A stretch of 64,000 bases of DNA, taken from contig CAJNDT010000140.1 in the NCBI GenBank assembly GCA_905221615.1, forward strand, positions 232,012-296,011. Reading direction: 5' to 3'. The notes beneath the pieces are model-generated. The model saw only the letters and a list, made by a program, of their open reading frames with translations, was not told the origin of the DNA and ran no database searches. A program made the translations under genes and the position numbers. The DNA comes from Symbiodinium sp. CCMP2592 (lineage: Eukaryota; Sar; Dinophyceae; Suessiales; Symbiodiniaceae). Of this stretch, positions 50,719 through 59,797 are shown piece by piece. The number at the start of each line of letters is the position of its first letter. Position 1 is the first letter of the stretch.

Positions 50719-50855
50719 TCAGGCCCCAGAAGCATTAGCATTCTTTGGGCTCATTCTCGCTTGCCCAGCAGTGCCCGGAAAGGCCTTTCTGCCTGGGGCG
50801 GCCTCCCTGTCAGGGCTGAATGCACTGGAAACGAGTCTCCTTTTCTTGGCGCTGC
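50719..50855 (-). CDS. Possible exon downstream of the ODR4-like exon
   Basis: Minus strand: CCTAG|G acceptor, then SAKKRRLVSSAFSPDREAAP and GRKAFPGTAGQARMS, to TGA. It begins 16 bases after the stop of the ODR4-like frame. A plus frame is also open here. Confidence 0.27.
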
Positions 50856-50871
50856 CTAGGGAACCTAGGAA

Positions 50872-51120
50872 TCAATTGTTGTCGAGCTTGGCTTCGAGTA
50901 TCTCAGGATCCCTTGGCCTTGAACTTCTTGAATCAACGGCAAAAACACCAAGAAGCATGCAACCATCTGGCAAGACATTTTTCGCCTGTCGAGCAATTTC
51001 CAATGCCTCAGTTGGCGTGGTTTTGAAAATTCGGGTTGGGGATGTCATATTTGTCCTGATGCAAGAAACGGAAATACTTTTGCAGCACCTAGAAAGTCCG
51101 GATGCAAGAACAATAACAAT
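50872..51120 (-). CDS. ODR4-like protein, candidate exon
   Basis: The minus frame contains EALEIARQAKNVLPDGCMLL then GVFAVDS, preceded by SISVSCIRT. ODR4-family proteins (PF14778) have a similar stretch: an RT-ending strand, a charged spacer, then EHA.QV..MLPGGL.VLGVF. From memory the best block shares about 10 of 22 positions with the human protein. ODR4 is an ER-membrane factor acting in trafficking and with the UFM1 protease. If correct this is the N-terminal domain only. The start is set at a CTTTCTAG acceptor, but the frame is open farther upstream. The plus strand is also open, and third positions here are not GC-rich. Confidence 0.38.
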   Translation of the reverse strand: MVIVLASGLSRCCKSISVSCIRTNMTSPTRIFKTTPTEALEIARQAKNVLPDGCMLLGVFAVDSRSSRPRDPEILEAKLDNN

Positions 51121-51129
51121 CTTGCTCGT

Positions 51130-51860
51130 TTGGTTCAGGGTTGCTGGAAGATAGCCGCACCGCAACAGCGCTGAGGTCGGAGCACGTATCTTTCCTCTCC
51201 AACTGGGATCCCAAAGGACCGGTCAAGCCTTTTCTGAGGAGGTTGCTCATGTCTTCCTTTGTGATGAGTTAGAATAAGGCCTGAGTACACTTAAAAGTGT
51301 CACCATGCTGTCCCTGTATACGTCCGGTAGAGTATGCCCCTTACTCCTTAGCAAATGTAGGCCCCTGTGTTTAACGTTTTGTGTCAAGCTTGGGGCGGTC
51401 GGCCTTTAGGGACCCTGGTGGGGCTGATTTGTTGTGTGGAGCGAATTGTGTCTGAGGAGTGGTAATATCCTTGTAGAGTCCCTATGCCAGTATAATACAA
51501 AATACCTCAATATGAGGCTCATGAGGTGGAGGTCAGACTCTGTCCAACAGACTCCTGGGCTGAAAGCAACCATGCTGAGTCACCCACCTACAGCGTCTTA
51601 CGGGGACTGCCGTGGGCATGGCGATTTCGACGGTGATGGTGATCATGACCACCATCATCGTCTTACCAGGTAGAACTTGAACTTTTGTCGGAAAGCCTTT
51701 AAGAACGGGATGTTTGGCAGAATAGGGACTGCCGACACACAGGAAGCTCACAGGCCAGCTTAAAATCCTCTCTTTGAGTTCAGCCCCATGTGGTGTGTGC
51801 TTTTCTCGTGTGAAGATTCGACTGCCCCAAGTTTGCTGAAGGCACGGTGATCATTCTATG
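51130..51860. other. No supported gene
   Basis: A short GATGGTGAT-rich tract occurs at 51630-51660. No other exon or element is clear. Confidence 0.35.
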
Positions 51861-51880
51861 TATGGTATGTTGATTTAAAG

Positions 51881-52021
51881 CGACCTTTCCTTGTTGAGCT
51901 GCGACCAACGAGAGAGTTGCTTTCGGGAACAGAAACAAGGACATGGCTGCGAATTGGGAAGCGTGTGAAAGGCATCATCAGTCCAGGAATCTTGTGTCAA
52001 AACCTTGTGCGGCAAGCAGCC
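51881..52021 (+). CDS. Candidate internal exon, unknown gene
   Basis: TTTAAAG acceptor, then RPFLVELRPTRELLSGTETR and TWLRIGKRVKGIISPGILCQ, ending at AGCCG|GTACCT. Protein-like with a basic centre. It precedes exons on the same strand at 52291 and 52494 and may belong to the same gene. Confidence 0.42.
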
Positions 52022-52102
52022 GGTACCTTAAACAGCATAAACCCGCAGCATGAACCCGCCAGAAAGCAACAAAATCCCGAGAGCTCTACATCTTAAACCC
52101 CT

Positions 52103-52212
52103 TACTACTACTACTACTACTACTACTGCTACTACTACTACTACTACTACTACTGCTACCACTACTACCACTGCTACCACTGCTACTACTGCTACTACTG
52201 CTACTGCCACCA
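52103..52212. repeat. CTA/CTG/CCA microsatellite
   Basis: (CTA)n with CTG and CCA interruptions. Poly-Thr and poly-Ser frames are artefacts. Confidence 0.92.
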
Positions 52213-52290
52213 CTCAGAAACAGCCAAACAAATCCAGAAATCCCCGCAAAAACTGCGAACCCGAGATCTCCAAAACCCACAAATGGGAGT

Positions 52291-52351
52291 TTCCTGACGG
52301 CCGTTTCCATTGCCCTTGACCAGATCATGGTTCCATACTTTCTTCAACTCC
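52291..52351 (+). CDS. Candidate exon, upstream partner of 52494
   Basis: The frame reads FLTAVSIALDQIMVPYFLQL and stops at CTCC|GTGAAC in phase 1. Splicing to 52494, which needs exactly one base, gives ...FLQL-L-DPATGAELVS. The intron would be 142 bp, most of it a family D MITE. Upstream acceptor not identified. Confidence 0.42.
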
Positions 52352-52372
52352 GTGAACCCGTGAACCTCCTTA

Positions 52373-52463
52373 CTTACCTTTGGTTACTAGGGAATGGAAG
52401 AATGGTAGTAATAGTAGTTATAGTTGTACCCCATTCCTCCATTCCCTACTAACCGAAGGTAAG
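52373..52463. mobile_element. Family D MITE forming most of a putative intron
   Basis: CTTACCTTTGGTTACTAGGG to ACTAACCGAAGGTAAG, 91 bp, flanked by TTA. Exon-like DNA lies 21 bases upstream and 30 bases downstream. Confidence 0.92.
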
Positions 52464-52493
52464 TTAGGGTACACGGATGTGTGGGTTTTTCAG

Positions 52494-52657
52494 TGGATCC
52501 AGCCACAGGCGCCGAGCTTGTGAGCCTAATTTTGACGTTGCCTGATCCTCTAAGCATGAACCTGGCTTACTATGTGTTGCATCTACTTATATCCCGTTTT
52601 CAGCCAATTCCAACCCTGCGTACTAGGTCCCCTGAAACCCCAAAATCAGGCGACTGA
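52494..52657 (+). CDS. Candidate exon after a D MITE
   Basis: Excellent acceptor GTGGGTTTTTCAG|TGG. The frame reads DPATGAELVSLILTLPDPLS then MNLAYYVLHLLISRFQPIP, with TGA at 52655-52657. The Leu-rich helical pattern suggests an alpha-helical domain. I could not assign the family. The real end is probably before the P/S/T-rich tail. Confidence 0.46.
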
Positions 52658-52708
52658 AACGTGGCCATGCAGGACCATTGGATGCTGCTCCATTTCGGCT
52701 GGCCTCTG

Positions 52709-52952
52709 TCAGTGAAACGCGGCAAGGTGATTCCCACCCCCAGAACCCCAGTAGACCCGTTTTGAGGTGGGCTTTATGGCTCGCGCTTTCTGTAAGGTAT
52801 GTAGTAGGGTTTCTGAAAGTTCCATTTTCGAAGCTGAATTAACAGGCAAAACATCAGAAGTGTGCTTTTGTGCAGCCTCTGTCTGCATGTATTGACTTAG
52901 TCTGTGAGCCCAATGCTGTTCCTCTGTGACAGCCATGGCAACTTCGGGAACC
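52709..52952 (-). CDS. Candidate exon, unknown gene
   Basis: Minus strand: GTTGTTTTCAG|G acceptor, then VPEVAMAVTEEQHWAHRLSQ and YMQTEAAQKHTSDVLPVNSA, continuing about 40 residues. Hydrophilic, helix-rich. Opposite in orientation to the neighbouring exons, so it would be another gene. Confidence 0.36.
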
Positions 52953-52980
52953 CTGAAAACAACACCCTGAAACCTACATT

Positions 52981-53110
52981 CTTGTTAAGGAATGAATTTA
53001 AGTTTCCATAATAAGGAAACCATATTATTTACTATAGATCCCTATTATGGTAACTTACATTAAGCCCCTTGATCCCTATTATGGTAACTTACATTAAGCC
53101 CCTTAACAAG
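52981..53110. mobile_element. Family T MITE with internal duplication
   Basis: CTTGTTAAGG / CCTTAACAAG ends. A 39-bp segment (GATCCCTATTATGGTAACTT and on) is tandemly duplicated in the right arm. Confidence 0.8.
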
Positions 53111-53223
53111 ATCTCTGAAACTTGAGCCTTAAACCTAAGAATCCTGAGCCTGGCATACTGCAAGCGCCCTGACCCTGAGACCCAATGCCCTTCTTCGACC
53201 CAACTTCGACAGAAACTCAATAG

Positions 53224-53335
53224 CTAGGATCTCCAGTAGTACCCTTATTCCTTTTTTGTAGTCCTAGGTTCCTTATAAAGTTACCCAATACCAGAAAGAG
53301 AGGCCTTTTTATTCTTAGGTTACTGGGTATCCTAG
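53224..53335. mobile_element. Family K MITE, TSD ATAG
   Basis: CTAGGATCTCCAGTAGTACC to GTTACTGGGTATCCTAG with perfect ATAG flanks. Confidence 0.93.
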
Positions 53336-53380
53336 ATAGCCATTAAACCCTAAAACCTTAGAACCCTAAAGCCCTCAAGA

Positions 53381-53521
53381 GCCGAGGACATCTCCACGGT
53401 CCTCTCCTCCTACTACAATGCGGGAGGGCAGCATCACTTGCGCATCGAGGAAGCCAACGTCGAAGCTGAGGCCGGAGATGCTCATTATCACCGTTGTTCA
53501 TACTCTTCAGAGAAGATCTGA
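53381..53521 (+). CDS. Candidate exon, unknown gene
   Basis: AEDISTVLSSYYNAGGQHHL, then RIEEANVEAEAGDAHYHRCS and a stop at 53519-53521. GC3 is very high through most of it, clearly coding-like. It starts 42 bases after a K MITE's target duplication. It may be a last exon or read past its donor. Confidence 0.48.
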   Translation, partial: AEDISTVLSSYYNAGGQHHLRIEEANVEAEAGDAHYHRCSYSSEKI

Positions 53522-53760
53522 ATAGTAATGTAAAGCTCAATATTAATATCACCACTGCTACTACTGTTCTTATTATTATGGCTGGGCTGAAGACGAAGGT
53601 TTGAACAGAATTTGCTAGGTATCGATTCGGGATAACTTGTAAAAAGCAATCTTTGGAATGTTGAAATCGACACCTAGATAAGTAGCACTGCTAATGGGCG
53701 AAGTCCGGCACTATTGAGAATCCTAAAGCAAAGGAGTCATCAAGACATTCCCAATTATCG

Positions 53761-53924
53761 ATGGTGGCAGGGCCTTACTTAGGGTCATTCCCCACCACCC
53801 TCTTCCAACCGTTCAGGACCTTCGAGTATCTTTTGAGGCCTTGGGGAAAGCCTAAACCCCACGCCTTGAAGCGATTCTTAAAAGCTGGGTTTGCTTATCG
53901 GCCACCGGGTTTGTCGGACTTTAC
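53761..53924 (+). CDS. Possible exon before a B MITE
   Basis: From ATG: MVAGPYLGSFPTTLFQPFRT, then FEYLLRPWGKPKPHALKRFL. A second plus frame is also open. The ATG frame runs on into family B at 53929, adding an element-derived tail. Confidence 0.25.
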
Positions 53925-53928
53925 ATGC

Positions 53929-54030
53929 GGGAGTTTCCGAAAAGTAGGGGTACCAGAAAATGGGGCCCGTATAGTCAGGATCCTACTATTTAGGGTACCA
54001 TAGTAGGGTCCCCTATTTTCGGAAACTCCC
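53929..54030. mobile_element. Family B MITE
   Basis: GGGAGTTTCCGAAAAGTAGG to TTTTCGGAAACTCCC, flanked by ATGC/ATGT. A TTTAGGG-rich tract follows at 54063-54150. Confidence 0.9.
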
Positions 54031-54302
54031 ATGTCCCTTTTGAGCGTTTTGGGTCCCTGAACCGTGTCTAGGGGTTCAGGGGTTTAGGGTTTTAGGTTTG
54101 TAGGGTTTTAGGGCTGTAGGGGTTAAGGGTTTAGGGGTTTAGGGTTCAATCAACAGCAATTGCTGTGGAAAGCGCTGGTCGATCCAGTACAGCCACTGTG
54201 TAGGGTTGGAAGAATTAGCAATCATTCCCTTCATGGATAGTAGACCCCAAACCATCCCAAAGCTTACCTAGAGAAGTTAGCAAGTCTCGTTCTTTGAGGT
54301 AG

Positions 54303-54862
54303 CTTGCTCACATTCTACCAATAGCAAGAGCATGTCTCAACAAGCCCCAACTCGTCAGCAAATACCTTCAAGAACCACCGGAGAGAAAAATGCTGACGAA
54401 CAGGTATTGGAAAGCGACCTTCCCGAAGAACCGAAGACGTCGATGACAGCAGGCGGCCGTGTTTGGGTTGAGGAATGGCTATGTGAGATTTAAGGCCTCC
54501 GGGGAGTAGCCACCCTACGGCCAAAATGGAGAACGGCCCTCAAGCAATGGGAGTTTGCCCTGCAGTTGGTCTTTTGGGGAGTCCAAAGGTTTGCTGCCTT
54601 GATCCGCCCTACGTACGGTTTGGTAATTAAGGCTCTCGGGAAGGGCGTTACGTCAAATTTAAATTGTAGGAAGGCTCAGCCAAGCTCCAAAGTAGGCAAG
54701 CTCAACATGAATTGCTCGATGAAAAATTGCTCCTCACCGCGACCGTGCACCATTCACCATATCTTTACTGCACTCTCCACTGTGACACATTGGGGGCATG
54801 TTTCCACCCACATCTGGGTCCTGAGCCTTTTTTCTGCCATTGAAGACTACACCAGTCAGTAA
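54303..54862 (+). pseudogene. Broken reading frame or two-exon fragment
   Basis: One frame is open for 186 codons except a single TAA at 54491-54493. The first part, SMSQQAPTRQQIPSRTTGEK then NADEQVLESDLPEEPKTSMT and GGRVWVEEWLCEI, is hydrophilic. The second, LRGVATLRPKWRTALKQWEF then ALQLVFWGVQRFAALIRPTY, is amphipathic. It is either a decayed gene with a nonsense codon or two exons with a short intron around the TAA. No family recognised. Confidence 0.35.
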
Positions 54863-54897
54863 CACAAGTTCTCAATGTTTCAGCTCTGGTTTGGGTA

Positions 54898-55090
54898 ATG
54901 GTGTGTGCGCGGCTGGAGGCTATTATTTCGGGGTTTAATTTCTGTGAAACTCTTTCGGTTCGTTGCAACCCCCACAAAGTCTATCTGATACCCCACAACT
55001 GCAGACACCTCAATGTGGGGGATGCACTGGGAACTGACCTGACAGCTTGCTCAGTTCATTTCTCATACTTTTCATCATTCAGTAACAGGT
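54898..55090 (+). CDS. Possible exon
   Basis: ARLEAIISGFNFCETLSVRC continues to SFSNR and ends at AACAG|GTATTG. A CTGCAG acceptor within it (55001) could make it shorter. Confidence 0.25.
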
Positions 55091-55234
55091 ATTGAAACTT
55101 AAACTCTAAAGTTCTAAACCGCATTGACTACTGCTGGAAGTCAGAAGAGGAAGGATTGCCCGGGATTCTCACAGTCTGCAGCGCAGAATCAGTAGCATCT
55201 GGAGATTCAAACTCTCCAGCACCCGTTCACTTAC

Positions 55235-55503
55235 TTCAGCTTGTGGAGAACTACAGACTTGTCGGGTTTCTGTGCGTGTTGATGTAGATGAGTGATTTGT
55301 GTTAGCTTGGTGACCGAAGGATCTCTAAGATATCCTGGACATACTGAATTTCCTGCTGGGCAGAAACGCAAAGAAACCATGCGACGCAGTTCGAAGATGC
55401 GATACACTTCAGATAAAATCACTGCAGCCGTTTCAAGAGCCGCTTCAAGGCAGCACCCCACCTCACCTGACACAAGATGGAGGCCTGAACCAGCGCAAAA
55501 CAT
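55235..55503 (-). CDS. Candidate exon with GTAAGT donor
   Basis: The minus frame includes LEAALETAAVILSEVYRIFE and LTQITHLHQHAQKPDKSVVL and ends at a consensus GTAAGT (55229-55234). In another frame QEIQYVQDILEILR follows a pyrimidine-rich TTTCTGCCCAG acceptor, so the true frame is uncertain. Confidence 0.3.
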
Positions 55504-55539
55504 AGTTTAGAACCCGCTCTGTTGTTCAAGCCGCCTTTT

Positions 55540-56085
55540 TGGGGGTTCAGGGTTTAGGGTCCCTGTTCTTGACCTCGCTTCTAGGTTCCATCGCAGAGAC
55601 CTCCGTATCTTTCCAAGATCCCGAGCTGCCAAGACTAAAAGTCGCGTCTCGGCTGAGGGGCTCGAGACGGGGGCGCAGGTTCAGGGTTCAAGGTTCAGGG
55701 TTCAGGGTCCGGGCTTTAGGGTTCAGGGTTCAGGGTGCGGAGTTTAGGGTTCAGGTTTTAGGACTCAGGGTTTAGGGCTTAGGGCTTAGGGTACCCAGCC
55801 ATAGGAGAACAGATATCAGATCTGATTTGGTTTTGGCTACGGAAGACCAAACCGCTGAGGTTGACTTCTGTCGTCGAGGGTCTCTTCATTCTTTTGAGGG
55901 TTGAGGTGGATGATCGTGTCTACGGCCGTTCTGAAGTTTTGATGCATCGCCATGCGGTGCCTGCATGCGTCCTACCATGTTACATGCTGTATGCACGCCT
56001 TCCGTCCTGAAAGGCCTACACCTTACAGCGCGTTGATTTGCGATCGCACAGCTCTTCGGTGCATTTCCCAAATGCGCAGCAGAAA
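55540..56085. repeat. GGGTTCAGGGTTTAGGG tract and plain DNA
   Basis: 55683-55795 is a dense tandem of TTCAGGG/TTTAGGG variants. The rest, to 56085, shows no supported gene. Confidence 0.75.
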
Positions 56086-56150
56086 GATGTTAGTTTGAAG
56101 ATGGGGCGGGTCTGGGCGCTTGGCAAATGACCCGACATCGATGCTTCATA

Positions 56151-56275
56151 TTACGGAGCTTCACTGACTTTTGCTTCCTCGGTTTCATATTTAAGTTGAG
56201 ATGGAACCCAAATCCTTTCAGACAAGGTAACAACGTCATATGACGCAGTCTTGCCAATTTCACAAACTCCAGTAT
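56151..56275 (-). CDS. Candidate exon, unknown gene
   Basis: After CAATTCACAG the minus frame reads TGVCEIGKTASYDVVTLSER, then IWVPSQLKYETEEAKVSEAP and TAA. A second minus frame (56090-56350) is open over the same DNA, so the frame choice is a judgement. Confidence 0.33.
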
Positions 56276-56680
56276 CTGTGAATTGAAGCGTGGTTTGTCT
56301 GTTCGCGAAATAGTCCTTGCTGAAGAGACGTTGCTGATTTTGGGGGGCAAATCAACATGCTACTGAGAGTATCCGCATTCACGAATGCATAGCAAGATCG
56401 ATCTGCAGGACAGCATGATACCCCCTTGTAGCGTGGTCTACAATGCCCAGTCAGCCCAGTCACAAATCCAGATCGCGGGACCATGCGCAGATCCTAAACC
56501 GACGCGGTAAGAGGTCGAAGCACAAACACCGCCACTTGAATACAAAGCTCCTGCAAGCCCAGAGCCCCAACCCTAAACCCCGAGCCCCTAAACCCTGAAA
56601 GCACCCTTTATAACCTTAAACTTTCACATTAAAGCCCTTCGACCCGACAAGCTTGAGCTCAAAATCTGGAATCCCAGGAG

Positions 56681-56740
56681 GGATTGCGCCTGGTGGCAGC
56701 GCAGTGGTCAAACGGTGGAATAGAGCGGGACGGCACCAAG
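56681..56740 (+). CDS. Candidate 60-bp internal exon
   Basis: CCCAGGAG|G acceptor, IAPGGSAVVKRWNRAGRHQ, and CCAAG|GTGGAG donor. Short, but both borders match dinoflagellate-like consensus. Confidence 0.33.
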
Positions 56741-57097
56741 GTGGAGTATGCTCCTTGGCTGCTTAGGGTTTGGCGTTCAGCGTTTGGGGTTAGGGTTGCG
56801 TTTGAGAGATTTTCGAGTTTCTGAGGGTTCGGATGCCGGCTCTACGGCGGGTCGATTCAGGGATTGTGCGTTTTGTCTTGTTCGGTTGGTGCACATCCGA
56901 AAAGCTATTCTAACGGTCCAACGCTTGCTTTCACAGTAACTTACAAGAGTCTAAAATGTTCCTTCAGGGAAGAGGATTCATAATTCCGAGCGTCCTGAAG
57001 TCGTAAGTACTACTTGCACCTGGATGCTACGCCTCCTTCTAGCACCCGTAGTACCGCAAAGGCGTCTTCAAACCGTACTGTTTGGAAGGTCCCTTTC

Positions 57098-57195
57098 GCA
57101 TCATTGGGAATAACTACCAATAAGTCTTAGGGTTCCATTATACGACAATAATAATGCATATCCCAGAGCCCGCTTCTAATTATTAAGGCCCCTAT
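57098..57195. mobile_element. Family H MITE, diverged
   Basis: GGGAATAACTACCAATAAGT, then GGGTTCCATTATACGACAAT, to TAATTATTAAGGCCCCTATA. Confidence 0.65.
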
Positions 57196-57221
57196 ATTAC
57201 ACTGTCTAATGTGTGCGGCCC

Positions 57222-57536
57222 AGCATGTGGACTGCGTTCGGACGGTTGGGTCTGTTCTACTTCGGACGTGGGAATCCCGAACAAATGGTGTCACGCCATT
57301 ACATAGGATCCATTCATGTCTCTGGTCAGTATGGAATTTGGGGTTTAGTGGAACGCCCGTTCTCAAACATTTGGTCAGGTGCAGGAAGTTCACCGTCTTG
57401 GGCCAAGAGCAAAAGGCTCTGCTCTGTATCTCCAGCCTTTCACCTGGACCGACCTCAATCTACGCTTCTCCGACATGTCCAGCATCTAGGACGTACAACA
57501 CGTAATGGCAGCTGTCGTGATCTCTTCCGCCCATAA
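57222..57536 (+). CDS. Possible CDS, unknown
   Basis: 104 codons from ATG: MWTAFGRLGLFYFGRGNPEQ to ...RNGSCRDLFRP. Moderate third-position bias. A second plus frame and a minus frame are also long, so the call is weak. It follows an H element by 27 bases. Confidence 0.24.
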   Translation, partial: SMWTAFGRLGLFYFGRGNPEQMVSRHYIGSIHVSGQYGIWGLVERPFSNIWSGAGSSPSWAKSKRLCSVSPAFHLDRPQSTLLRHVQHLGRTTRNGSCRDLFRP

Positions 57537-57539
57537 ATA

Positions 57540-58290
57540 GGAACATACTGGCAGGACGAAACCGTTTCTTGAACGAACCGTAAATCCCGCAACCCTTCAG
57601 AGGCTTTCCGAACGAAAACCAGAGTGGTCGCTACTAAACCATAACGCATGCCGCAGGCTTCATGCTATAAAACACCTACGAAAGCCTTGAAAATCAAGAA
57701 CTAAGAACCCTCAGCCCCCATGGAACCTTTTAGAGCCCGCATCGCAATGATGATGCTGCCAGGAGGTAGAGCTGCCTCCAATGGTCGGGCATCCCAGTGT
57801 TTTGAGGGGAGCTTTAGGGTTTAGGGTCTTGGGGTTCCTTTAAAAGGACCGTTAAAAGGGTTCTATAAGGGATCTACAGTCGGGTTCTATAGGGAAGAAT
57901 AGGGTTCTTGCCAGAACACCGGCACAAAAGACATGCAACAAGCAGTGCAAGGTTGTAAGAATAGTAGACGGCGCTGATCCATGACTGTAGCAGCACGGGT
58001 TGCGGCTTCAGGCCCTACAAAGATTTGTTTCAGTTTTTTTCCTATCGCCAGAACTAAGCATTAGGGGATGCTTACCATCTGAGGTGTTGCCTTGCTGTGT
58101 ATATGCGAAGCTCAGGTTCTTTACACCACTTAACCCCCTATAAGTATGCTAGAATAAACCCCTCCCTAAAACCCTCTTCGAATTGTTGAGGCCCTTGTGG
58201 AAGACGCTTGCTCCCGCATCACCAGAAGCATAGCCCAGCCCAGGAGTCTGAGGCTTTTGCGGCCCTGCAATGATTTATGATTTTCTGGGA
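57540..58290. other. No supported gene
   Basis: Contains a right-half H fragment (58133-58195) and GGACCCTT-type words, nothing else clear. Confidence 0.35.
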
Positions 58291-58296
58291 CGGTAA

Positions 58297-58433
58297 TATA
58301 TATATATATATATATATATACATATTTATATATTTATATACATATATATGTTTACTTTTGTATGTGTGTATGTATCTCTCTCTCTCTCTCTCTGTCTCTG
58401 TCTCTGTCTATCTCTCTCTCTCTCTCTTTCCCT
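58297..58433. repeat. AT then CT microsatellites
   Basis: (AT)n at 58297-58350 and (CT)n with CTGT interruptions at 58374-58433. Confidence 0.93.
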
Positions 58434-58832
58434 CTCCGTATGCGAAGAACGATAGACAGACAGAGAGGTGGATGGACTAGAGAGATGGATCGATTTGACC
58501 TGGCAGGTCAGATAGGTCAGTTAGTTTAGCTTAGAGAAGGTTGGATAAGGTGGCTTTCGACAAAATAGGAGGGCAAACAAAACAGATACATGGAGAGATA
58601 GATATAGAATGACCCTAAACCCTAACCCCTAAACCCCACACCATAGAGACACAAGCATACAAAGTTCGACCGCAGGGCCAGGCTTCCTCAGCACGTAGGT
58701 TACAAGTGGAGTTGCCAATACTTTCACTTGGGGTTATTGTGCTTGCAACTCTTCTCGCACCCCTCCACTAAACCCCCCGGATCCTCTGGGTAGTAATCAT
58801 CTTTCATAGGGACTGGGAATTTGAGTCCTTAC

Positions 58833-59015
58833 AAAGGGACTGTGCATCATTATGGGCTCTACAGCTTGAGTCGGAGCAGCGTTTCGCAGGTCATCTGCCT
58901 CTCGAGTGGCGTGTCGCCCTCGCAGGGCCGTTGGTACTTGTGCCCTGGCTTTAGTCAGTGCAAGTTTGGTCTTGGCCTTGGGATGCGATCTCTGCAGAGC
59001 CTCTCGCCACAAGGC
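58833..59015 (-). CDS. Candidate internal exon, unknown gene
   Basis: Minus strand, exactly 61 codons between CACTAGAAG|G and |GTAAGG. The frame ALWREALQRSHPKAKTKLAL then TKARAQVPTALRGRHATREA and DDLRNAAPTQAVEP is Ala/Arg/Lys-rich and helical. Both borders and phase are good. No family recognised. Confidence 0.46.
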
Positions 59016-59213
59016 CTTCTAGTGTGAACAAGGCTTAAACCCGCACAGGCTCAGAAAATGCTTACGGCTTTCATCGAAACGTGATGACTCCAAATGGTAG
59101 TGGCTGTTTGGCCTGTGACTCGTCAAAAACATGTATCAGGCTCGCAGGTTCCGGCACCAGTGGTGCAAGTCCCTATCGCATTGAAGGTCCTGGTATGACC
59201 TCATTCACAATGT

Positions 59214-59316
59214 GGGTGGTTGTCAAAATTATGGTCCCTTTTTGGATCCCTAATATAGTACGGCACCTAATATTTAGGATACCCAAAAAAAGGGACCATA
59301 ATTTTGACAACCACCC
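59214..59316. mobile_element. Family C MITE
   Basis: GGGTGGTTGTCAAAATTATG to TTTTGACAACCACCC with ATGT/TTGT flanks. Best-preserved C arms in the window. Confidence 0.93.
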
Positions 59317-59452
59317 TTGTATTGGTAGTCTGGGTGCCTGCGAGGCTGTACTTAGCATCTTGGATTCAGGGACCAAGGTCCCTCTCTGTTTTCGATCACA
59401 GAGGCCTTCGAACGTACACCGCGAATCCGGCGCCCAAAGTATGATTCACGAC

Positions 59453-59553
59453 TATAGGGGCCTAAAGAATTGCCAATACAATGTGGGAGGTTCCGTTTCA
59501 AAATTATAGTATAATGGGCTCCAAAACTCTGTTCGAATTATGAAGGCCCCTAC
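59453..59553. mobile_element. Family H MITE
   Basis: TATAGGGGCCTAAAGAATTG to GAATTATGAAGGCCCCTACA. An extra H right end lies at 59588-59615. Confidence 0.82.
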
Positions 59554-59615
59554 ATTTTTGTAACCCGTATAGACCCCTTTTAAAGGAACCCTGTTCAAAT
59601 CACTTAGGCCCCTAT

Positions 59616-59690
59616 ATTCGGACCAGGCAGGTGATCGCGATAGCAAACTTCGCGCTGCGTAGACCGATTTCGTCGCATGCGGCCGCTACA
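59616..59690 (-). CDS. Possible tiny exon between MITEs
   Basis: A 75-bp GC-rich island between an H end and an N start. The minus frame reads VAAACDEIGLRSAKFAIAIT. Short, with unsupported borders. Confidence 0.2.
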
Positions 59691-59693
59691 ATA

Positions 59694-59792
59694 ATCTTTG
59701 TCATAGTTGGGTAACATCTTAGATTTATATGGGTACTTACACCCAATAAGGAATAAAATTCTAAATTTTTCATCCCATCCCAACCATGAATT
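59694..59792. mobile_element. Family N MITE
   Basis: TCTTTGTCATAGTTGGG to ATCCCAACCATGAATTGATA. A family M element begins six bases later. Confidence 0.8.
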
Positions 59793-59797
59793 GATAA

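Noticed and set aside
50525-50720. N-terminal part of a 209-codon plus frame
   Set aside because: Mostly family L MITE sequence. The remaining part competes with better minus-strand candidates.
52028-52328. Poly-Thr, poly-Ser and poly-Val frames
   Set aside because: Translations of the CTA/CTG microsatellite.
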